Origin: Brachyspira alvinipulli ATCC 51933
GTDB taxonomy: Bacteria; Spirochaetota; Brachyspiria; Brachyspirales; Brachyspiraceae
Assembly: GCF_000518245.1 (NCBI RefSeq)
Contig: NZ_KI912404.1
Location: forward strand, 295,897 to 359,896
Length of the DNA stretch: 64,000 bases
Direction: 5' to 3'
Within the stretch, counting starts at the first letter, position 1. Each line of letters starts with the position of its first letter. Under the pieces are notes generated by a model that saw nothing but the letters and a program-made list of their open reading frames with translations, was not told the DNA's origin and did not search any database. Positions 55,753-64,000 of the stretch are shown one piece after another. A program made the translations under genes and the position numbers.

Positions 55753-58257
55753 TTACATTTCTTTATAGAAATCTATATGACGCTGTAATTCATCAGGTAA
55801 AGGATTTCCAGTTTTTGTAAATTTGAAATATCTATTTTCTAATTCTGTAGCTCTTTTTGCTCTAATGTTTTTAAATCTGTTTGCTATTTCAGTAAACATA
55901 GGTTGTTTTGAAAGCTCTTCTCTTATGTTTTTAGCAAAAGGTACTTGTCTATACAATATTCCTCTAGCAACTCTGTTAAGTCTCATAATACCTTTGCTTT
56001 CATACCTTATCCATAAATTATAATCTGAAACAAATACTTCTCTTAAATTGTTTCTACACTTTTTAATTTGTATTTTTAATTTCTCTTTAGCTTCATCTGA
56101 TAAGTTTCTATTCTTTCTGTAGAACTGAACATAATCACTATATTCAGAAGTTATAGACATTTGAGTAATATCATTCCAAGCAGGTCCTAACATAGTTTTA
56201 CATAATTCCCATCTAAATGCCCCTATAGTAGGTATTAATAAAGTATCTATATCTTCAGAAGTAAAGATAGGGAATAAGAATCTTCCGGTACTATTTTTTT
56301 GTCTGCTTGAAAGTTCTTCCCACATTATAGCTCTTGAACCGAATGTAGGCATAAGTATTATATTAGGCAATACTTCTTGCATAACAAGTTCTTTTTCTAT
56401 GTTTAGCTCTTTATTTTTGTATAATACTTCTCTATAGAAAGCTGAAAAATCTATATCTATTATTTCTTTTATAGATTTTTCCATGAAATCTCTTCGTATT
56501 AATGCTTTCTCAAAGTCTTTTGTTATCATATCTTTATGAAGTATAGGGAAATATATACTTACTTGTCCGTAACATAATCTGTGAGTGGTTTCAATCATAT
56601 TTTCTACTTCGTATTCTAATCTTTTTGAAGAACTTTCCCAATGCTCTTCAAGTTGTTTGTCATTTATAGTACCACGTTTTTTTAATTCTCTTAATGCTTC
56701 TCTATAATCCTGTCCAAATCCATTAACAGAAGGAGGTTCATCTCTGTCATATATTTTTTTAAGCCACTCATCTATATAAAATATATTAATTTTTTTAGAC
56801 TTACTCCTATCTTTTATTTCATAAAGATCCATTATTTGATTTGGTGTAAGTAGCTGATCATCCATGTATCCAAAATTTAAAAACATTTTTACAAGTTTAT
56901 TACTTTCTCCGTCTATTATGACTCTTTTTGCCACTTCTTTATATATTTCAAAAAATACGTTTGTAACACCTCTTCTTATTTTTCTTACATCATCTTCAGT
57001 GCTGAATTTATCTCTTAATTTTCTAAATGCCTGTAAAGATTTCATAAAGTTTCTAGCTTTATCTTCATCAATAGATGACATTTCTATTAATTTTTTTGTA
57101 GGATTTTTTACTTCTTCAGGTAATGCCTCGAATCCTAAAGTAACTTTTATGTTGTCAGCTGACTCATTCATAGCATTTTGTTCATCTGGAGACAAGACTA
57201 AATTTTTAGATATTCTTTTTATTATTGAGTCAATTTCTTCTATGTCTATATTTAGATCATAATCATATTCTGCTTTAATTTTTTGATATATATCTTTTAT
57301 AATATTTGACATATATTTAGAATATTTTACCCACACTTCATTATCTTTACCTTGTTTATCTAAATCCATAGCTATTTTAGTATATTCATTGAATAAAGAT
57401 TCAGATTCATTTGAATATAAAAATAATATATTTTCTATTCCTTCTACAATTTCTGTTTTTAATAATGATACCATTTTTTTAAGACTTTCATAAAGCATAT
57501 GAGAAGCATCTAAACTCATATTGGTATCATAAGTGAAAAATTGGGCTTTGATATTTTTTGGCATAGTTAAAAATCTTCTAACATAATCAATTTCAAATTC
57601 TAATTTTTCATAATTTTCTATTAATTGATTTTTATTATGCATATATATTTCACTATGATCTGTTCTTATAAAGTCAACATCGAAAGAAGTAGGAAAATTA
57701 AATCCTGAATTTATAGAATCTTCGTATATTTCTTTATAATTTTTAAATAACTCAGATTTTACAGGTTTTGTTTTTCCTTGCTGCAGATTGAAGTATATAA
57801 CAGCAAGGTTTGAAGAATTTATTTTAACTTCTTCGTTTATTTTTTTTATTTTTATGTATTCATCATAACATCTCAAGATTAAATATGCTATAGAATGATA
57901 TAAATTTGTAAGATAAGCTTTATTAGTATCAAAAAAAGTTTTAACTTGTTCTTTATTAGGTGTTTTTACAACGTATGCCTCGGTATTTTCTTTTGATTTA
58001 AAAGAAAACATATATTTTGAGTTTGTTTTATAACTTCCAATACCAATAATAATATTTTTAGGTATTGTAAATAGTTTGCAGCTGTACCTCATAATTTCGC
58101 TTTCATCTTCTATACCAAGAATTTCCTTTGATGATATGTAAACATCAATATCTCCATTAGTAATAATTGAAATATTTTGTACTGTCTGCCCTTCATGAAA
58201 TAATATGCTGTTTGGTTTTAATTTTAAATTTCCATTTTCTTCAATATTTACACTCAT
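55753..58257 (-). CDS. Large protein with N-terminal cyclic-nucleotide-binding domain
   Basis: 834 residues. Residues about 8-140 form a cNMP-binding (Crp-like) domain: ILFHEGQTVQNISIITNGDIDVYI and FTIPKNIIIGIGSYKT. The usual PRTATVRA-type phosphate-binding stretch is not clear, so ligand binding is uncertain. The remaining 690 residues are mostly helical, soluble and highly charged with no domain I recognise; strings such as LMPTFGSRAIMWEELSSR, FLFPIFTSEDIDTLLIPT and GAFRWELCKTMLGPAWND look like a conserved globular core. No DNA-binding helix-turn-helix is seen. Similar giant CNB proteins occur in other spirochaetes (from memory, not checked). Its promoter gives a leader of about six bases. 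Confidence 0.82.
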   Translation of the reverse strand: MSVNIEENGNLKLKPNSILFHEGQTVQNISIITNGDIDVYISSKEILGIEDESEIMRYSCKLFTIPKNIIIGIGSYKTNSKYMFSFKSKENTEAYVVKTPNKEQVKTFFDTNKAYLTNLYHSIAYLILRCYDEYIKIKKINEEVKINSSNLAVIYFNLQQGKTKPVKSELFKNYKEIYEDSINSGFNFPTSFDVDFIRTDHSEIYMHNKNQLIENYEKLEFEIDYVRRFLTMPKNIKAQFFTYDTNMSLDASHMLYESLKKMVSLLKTEIVEGIENILFLYSNESESLFNEYTKIAMDLDKQGKDNEVWVKYSKYMSNIIKDIYQKIKAEYDYDLNIDIEEIDSIIKRISKNLVLSPDEQNAMNESADNIKVTLGFEALPEEVKNPTKKLIEMSSIDEDKARNFMKSLQAFRKLRDKFSTEDDVRKIRRGVTNVFFEIYKEVAKRVIIDGESNKLVKMFLNFGYMDDQLLTPNQIMDLYEIKDRSKSKKINIFYIDEWLKKIYDRDEPPSVNGFGQDYREALRELKKRGTINDKQLEEHWESSSKRLEYEVENMIETTHRLCYGQVSIYFPILHKDMITKDFEKALIRRDFMEKSIKEIIDIDFSAFYREVLYKNKELNIEKELVMQEVLPNIILMPTFGSRAIMWEELSSRQKNSTGRFLFPIFTSEDIDTLLIPTIGAFRWELCKTMLGPAWNDITQMSITSEYSDYVQFYRKNRNLSDEAKEKLKIQIKKCRNNLREVFVSDYNLWIRYESKGIMRLNRVARGILYRQVPFAKNIREELSKQPMFTEIANRFKNIRAKRATELENRYFKFTKTGNPLPDELQRHIDFYKEM

Positions 58258-58269
58258 AATTAATTACTC

Positions 58270-58297
58270 ACTATATTTTTTATAATAATATTATCAA
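58270..58297 (-). promoter_or_regulatory. Promoter of the cNMP-binding gene, very short leader
   Basis: Minus-strand TTGATA (58292-58297), 16-base spacer, TATAGT (58270-58275); predicted start near 58263, six bases before the ATG at 58257. Confidence 0.5.
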
Positions 58298-58499
58298 AAT
58301 TATATATTATTTTTAAAAAATATACTAGTTTTTTAGTTTTTTCAAGGTTTTTTTGATTAAATCTCATCTTTTTTGGCGTCAAAAACATGTTTTTTTAAGC
58401 TCGAAATTAATAGTTTTTATTTTTTTGTATAAAACGTGTTATAATTATATTGAAACTAAGAAAATATATATTTTTTTTATAAAATTAGCTTTACAGGTA

Positions 58500-58527
58500 T
58501 TGCGTTTTTTTAGCTTCATGCTATACT
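58500..58527 (+). promoter_or_regulatory. Probable 23S-5S promoter
   Basis: TTGCGT (58500-58505), 16-base spacer, TATACT (58522-58527), about 300 bases before mature 23S. A second TATAAT at about 58439-58444 could mark another start but has no clear -35. Confidence 0.5.
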
Positions 58528-58534
58528 AATAAAA

Positions 58535-58585
58535 CATTGATGATAAATAAAAAACATCAATGAGAAACACAAAGGTTCTTTGACA
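58535..58585 (+). promoter_or_regulatory. boxB hairpin and boxA of rRNA antitermination
   Basis: CATTGATG and CATCAATG (8-bp stem, roughly 58535-58562) form a hairpin. Twelve bases later comes GGTTCTTTGACA (58574-58585), close to the rRNA boxA consensus TGCTCTTTAACA. The order hairpin then boxA matches rRNA leaders where NusB/S10 load onto RNA. Confidence 0.6.
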
Positions 58586-58605
58586 GATATATAAGAGCGT
58601 AGATT
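58575..58605 (+). other. 5-prime arm of the 23S processing stem
   Basis: Complementary at about 27 of 31 positions to 61870-61902, on the far side of 23S. Such long stems are RNase III cleavage sites. It overlaps boxA. The rest of the leader to 58814 shows no gene. Confidence 0.75.
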
Positions 58606-58814
58606 TTTAGAAAGTAATTTCCAACATAAAGACGGAAATCAGCATTGATAAAAATCTTCACTAGATAAAGAAAACACAATTAGATTGTGTGTCTTAGAGT
58701 AGAAACAATTAAGCGGAGCGTTACTAAAGAATTAGATAAGAAACAGCTTTAATTAGCTAAGTCTCATTCATGATATATTAAACTCTTTCTTTAATTAAAG
58801 AAGAAAAGGATAAT

Positions 58815-61808
<2,994 letters not shown>

Positions 61809-61869
61809 TATCGTTTTCTTCTTACATTCTTAAATATAAAAAGAAATCATAATTAGGCAGAATGAGACA

Positions 61870-61902
61870 AATCTACGCTTCTATATATCTGGCAAAGATA
61901 AC
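61870..61902 (+). other. 3-prime arm of the 23S processing stem
   Basis: Pairs with 58575-58605; begins AATCTACGCT and ends GCAAAGATAAC. Lies between 23S and 5S, so cleavage here frees both RNAs. Confidence 0.75.
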
Positions 61903-61934
61903 TTAAAACTTAGTTCTTTAATTTGCTAATATTA

Positions 61935-62051
61935 TTTCGGTGACCATAGAGAAAGTGATACACCCGTTCCCATTCCGAACACGGCAGTTAAGCCTTTCAT
62001 CGTCGATGGTACTGTAAGGGTAGCTTTACGGGAGAGTAGAACGTTGCCGGG
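61935..62051 (+). rRNA. rrf: 5S ribosomal RNA
   Basis: About 117 bases. Conserved CCCGTTCCCATTCCGAACAC (loop B/C region) at about 61963-61982, AGTTAAGCC, and a closing stem CGGTGAC with GTTGCCG. Follows 23S by about 125 bases and shares its transcript; a terminator stands 18 bases downstream. Confidence 0.95.
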
Positions 62052-62068
62052 TATATATTATATATTTT

Positions 62069-62105
62069 ATCCCAATAGATTGATTTCTGTTGGGATTTTT
62101 TATAT
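62069..62105 (+). terminator. Terminator of the 23S-5S operon
   Basis: Ten-bp stem ATCCCAATAG/CTGTTGGGAT (one G-T pair), 8-base loop, then TTTTTTATA. Confidence 0.92.
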
Positions 62106-62157
62106 TTATAATTGTTTATACATATTAATTTTATTATTAATTCAGATCGATTTTAAA

Positions 62158-62185
62158 TTGACTAGCAAATAAATGATATTATAAC
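62158..62185 (+). promoter_or_regulatory. Promoter of the small membrane protein gene
   Basis: TTGACT (62158-62163), 16-base spacer, TATAAC (62180-62185). Confidence 0.5.
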
Positions 62186-62243
62186 AGTTATTTGTACATA
62201 TTGTGCAAATAATAAAATATTTTTCTTTTAAGAAGAGAGTTTT

Positions 62244-62474
62244 ATGAATAGCAAAGAAAGAATTATAAAGATTATTAAACTTATAGCATATATATTTTCT
62301 TATATGATGGTTACTGTAGTTGCTTTCAATTACGGATATATGTTTTATGCTGTCAAATTTGCTGGTGCTTCTGCTCCTCCAAGTGTTTCTTTTATTTTTG
62401 CTATACCTTTTATTATCGCTATATTGGTATGTGTTATACTAATAAAAATTATAAAAAAGAAAATGAAATATTAA
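62244..62474 (+). CDS. Small two-helix membrane protein, 76 aa
   Basis: Two hydrophobic helices (about residues 10-34 and 48-68) joined by a short loop containing GASAPPSVS, with a Lys-rich C terminus (KIIKKKMKY). Basic ends indicate both termini inside the cell. GAGAG precedes the ATG and a promoter lies upstream. No family recognised. It is followed by a long hairpin shared with the convergent ridA-like gene. Confidence 0.65.
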   Translation: MNSKERIIKIIKLIAYIFSYMMVTVVAFNYGYMFYAVKFAGASAPPSVSFIFAIPFIIAILVCVILIKIIKKKMKY

Positions 62475-62535
62475 TATTAATAGCAATTGAAAAATTATAA
62501 AAAATGAAAATTGATGATTTATTTTTTTATAAATT

Positions 62536-62587
62536 AATTTAAATGTTAAATGAGAACATTCTCGATTTAACATTTAAATTATATTTT
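62536..62587. terminator. Long AT-rich hairpin between convergent genes
   Basis: Arms of 21 and 22 bases (62536-62556 and 62559-62580) are complementary except for one bulged C; T-rich sequence follows on the plus strand. Unusually long for a terminator; may serve both genes. Confidence 0.7.
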
Positions 62588-63061
62588 TTATTTTATTTCT
62601 AATAGAACTTCTATTTCACAAGATATTTTTCCTGGCAATGAATTTGTACCTATAGCACTTCTTGCACTTAATCCTATTTCTTCACCAAAAATACTAATTA
62701 GTAAATTAGATGCTTCATTTATTATTTTAGGTTGTTCTGAAAAATCGTCTGTTGAGTTTACAAAAGCTAATATTTTGACAAATTTTTTAATTTTATTTAA
62801 ATCTCCTAATTCTCTATTTAAAACAGCCAATATGTTTAACATACAATTATATGATGCTCTTTGACCATCTTCTATAGACAAATTATCTCCTAGCTTTCCT
62901 ATAAGATTAATGTTTTTAGTTTCATCATCTAATATAGGGCCGCATCCAGAACAGTAACAAAATTTATCCCCAAAAAATACTACCTGAGAATAAACACCTC
63001 CTTTGCTTGGAGGATTTGGTAAAGTTATTTTTAGTTCTTCAAGTTTTTTATATACATCCAT
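62588..63061 (-). CDS. RidA/YjgF/UK114-family protein
   Basis: 157 residues. I start at ATG 63061 (MDVYKK), six bases after AAAGGA; upstream in-frame ATG at 63091 has no such site. Family features: GVYSQVVFFGDKFCYCSG early, LNILAVLNRELGDLNKIKKFVKI and the C-terminal LSARSAIGTNSLPGKISCEIEVL (Arg of the A-R-S motif retained). RidA proteins hydrolyse reactive enamine/imine intermediates. Divergent from an M20 peptidase gene; the region between holds repeated operator-like elements. Confidence 0.9.
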   Translation of the reverse strand: MDVYKKLEELKITLPNPPSKGGVYSQVVFFGDKFCYCSGCGPILDDETKNINLIGKLGDNLSIEDGQRASYNCMLNILAVLNRELGDLNKIKKFVKILAFVNSTDDFSEQPKIINEASNLLISIFGEEIGLSARSAIGTNSLPGKISCEIEVLLEIK

Positions 63062-63113
63062 TTTTATTCCTTTATAATTTATTTTAAACAAAAAGTTGAA
63101 TATTTATATTTTT

Positions 63114-63141
63114 ATAATAACATAAATATTCATAAAATCAA
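63114..63141 (-). promoter_or_regulatory. Promoter of the ridA-like gene
   Basis: Minus-strand TTGATT (63136-63141), 16-base spacer, TATTAT (63114-63119). A repeat copy at 63084-63092 lies just downstream of the predicted start. Confidence 0.5.
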
Positions 63142-63209
63142 TATTTTTTATCATTAAAAGTATATTTTTTTACAATTTGTTTAAAAAATATAAAAAAATC
63201 ATTATTTAC

Positions 63210-63238
63210 TTGACAATTTGTTTAATTTTTATTAGACT
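63210..63238 (+). promoter_or_regulatory. Promoter of the M20 peptidase gene
   Basis: TTGACA (63210-63215), 17-base spacer, TAGACT (63233-63238). One TTTGTTTAA copy fills the spacer and another lies just downstream of the start. Confidence 0.6.
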
Positions 63239-63284
63239 GTTTTTAAACAAAAAGTTGAAATTAATTTGTGTTTTAGGATTGAAT

Positions 63285-64000
63285 ATGAATAAAGAACTTA
63301 AAAAAACTATTGAATTATTAGATGAGCTAATAAAATTTGATACTTCCAATCCAGTTGGTAATGAAAAAGAATGCGCTTTATATTTAGAAAATGTGCTAAA
63401 ATCTTTTGGATTTACAACATCAGTACAAATTATTGATGGATATCCTAATAGAGCTAATTTAGTTGCTTCTATAGGCAGTAAGTTTGGTAAAAAATTAATG
63501 TATAATGGACATTTAGATGTCGTGCCTCCTGGAGATAATTGGAAAACCTCTCCATTTAATATTACTTTAAAAGATAATAAAATATATGGAAGAGGAACAT
63601 GTGATATGAAAGGCGGAATAGCATCTATGGTTAGTGCTGCTTTACAGCTTGTAGAAGATGGTTTTAATTTTGATAATGGAGAACTTATTTTAGTTTTTGT
63701 TGCTGATGAAGAACTTAATAATTTGGGAATGAAACATTATCTTAAATCTTCTGAATTTGTGAAAGCTGATTATGCTATTATTTCAGAACCTACTAATGGG
63801 GAGTTTTGTATCGCTCATAGAGGAGTTGCTAGATATGAAATATCTATTAAAGGGGTAAGTTGTCATGCTGGAGTACCTGCAAATGGTATAAATGCCATAG
63901 TCAATGCTTCGCATGCTGTAATTAAATTGGATGAATTAAATAATAAACTTTCATTAAAAAAACATGAAATTCTTCCGCCTCCAACTTTAGTACCAACAAT
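63285..64000 (+). CDS. M20-family metallopeptidase (ArgE/DapE/CPG2 type), cut by window end
   Basis: The first 238 codons of a gene that runs off the window. ATG 63285 has AGGA six bases upstream. Zinc-site motifs are present: MYNGHLDVVPPGD (His and Asp), GRGTCDMKGGIA (bridging Asp) and VADEE (catalytic Glu pair), then SEPTNGEFCIAHRG and SCHAGVPANGINAI of the start of the lid domain. M20 enzymes cleave N-acyl-amino acids or small peptides (acetylornithine, succinyl-diaminopimelate and others). Specificity cannot be chosen from this part. Divergent from the ridA-like gene. Confidence 0.93.
   Translation, partial: MNKELKKTIELLDELIKFDTSNPVGNEKECALYLENVLKSFGFTTSVQIIDGYPNRANLVASIGSKFGKKLMYNGHLDVVPPGDNWKTSPFNITLKDNKIYGRGTCDMKGGIASMVSAALQLVEDGFNFDNGELILVFVADEELNNLGMKHYLKSSEFVKADYAIISEPTNGEFCIAHRGVARYEISIKGVSCHAGVPANGINAIVNASHAVIKLDELNNKLSLKKHEILPPPTLVPT

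Larger units (their letters stand above)
63082..63259. repeat. Four copies of TTTGTTTAA, operator-like, in a divergent promoter region
   Basis: TTTGTTTAA occurs at 63176-63184 and 63217-63225, and as its complement TTAAACAAA at 63084-63092 and 63243-63251. The two complement copies are inside an exact 19-base direct repeat (63082-63100, 63241-63259), and the other two inside an exact 13-base direct repeat. Inferred binding sites for a regulator of both flanking genes. Confidence 0.6.

Overview
The window is very AT-rich DNA from a spirochaete, most likely Brachyspira. The evidence is codon use dominated by A/T, many lipoproteins with spirochaete-type lipoboxes (IISC, LISC, FMSC), a Gram-negative-style YidC, a bactofilin plus MreBCD, and above all an rRNA locus with only 23S and 5S genes. 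Brachyspira is known to keep its single 16S gene far from the 23S-5S pair. I see no phage, insertion sequence, CRISPR array or tRNA gene, so this looks like core chromosome. Genus is inferred; species cannot be told from the sequence alone.

Layout. 0.1-2 kb: two unrecognised genes, the second a membrane protein ending in a HAMP-like segment. 2.2-5.4 kb: an RND efflux pump gene standing alone. 5.4-8.8 kb: a rhodanese lipoprotein, three unknown genes and lrgAB. 9-17 kb: two oligopeptide-binding lipoprotein genes flank the minus-strand operon phoH-pgpH-ybeY-corC. 17.3-21.7 kb: coaBC and an ABC ATPase/FtsX-type permease pair. 21.7-23.8 kb: an unusual minus-strand pair, an RsbW-like ATPase followed by a NUDIX-histidine kinase fusion, behind a promoter that coincides with a 26-bp perfect palindrome. 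24-27.5 kb: rpmH-rnpA-yidD-yidC-jag. 27.6-29.7 kb: a GerMN-domain protein and a small rhodanese. 29.7-34.6 kb: three more oligopeptide-binding lipoproteins, making five in the window with no permease or ATPase beside them. 34.8-42.4 kb: a DUF3298-like lipoprotein, TPR protein, an alcohol-dehydrogenase-fold protein lacking its metal ligands, yprB-like exonuclease, cysS, a 33-codon gene, a secreted protein and an esterase. 42.6-46.8 kb: ftsH, two secreted NlpC/P60-like proteins and a small secreted protein. 46.8-48.9 kb: a tandem pair of exported 336-residue paralogues, one broken by a frameshift at a seven-A run. 49-55.3 kb: a CYTH protein predicted to be translated from a leaderless mRNA, then an eight-gene operon cheX-cheY-cheR-bactofilin-TPR-mreB-mreC-mreD. 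55.7-58.3 kb: a large cyclic-nucleotide-binding-domain protein. 58.5-62.1 kb: rRNA promoter, boxB/boxA leader, 23S, 5S and terminator. 62.2-64 kb: a small membrane protein, ridA-like gene and a divergent M20 peptidase cut by the window end.

How it fits together: ribosome and membrane-protein biogenesis (rpmH operon, rRNA, ftsH, ybeY, phoH), cell shape coupled to chemotaxis-type signalling (cheXYR-bactofilin-mreBCD), peptide scavenging (five binding proteins) and stress or nucleotide sensing (RsbW/NUDIX-kinase, PgpH, CYTH, cNMP-binding protein). The items most worth following up are the NUDIX-histidine kinase operon with its palindromic promoter, the metal-ligand-free alcohol dehydrogenase homologue, the homopolymer-frameshifted exported paralogue, the predicted leaderless CYTH gene, and the noncanonical start of phoH. 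Promoters and terminators were read by eye as -35/-10 hexamers with 15-17 bp spacing and as hairpins; none was tested.
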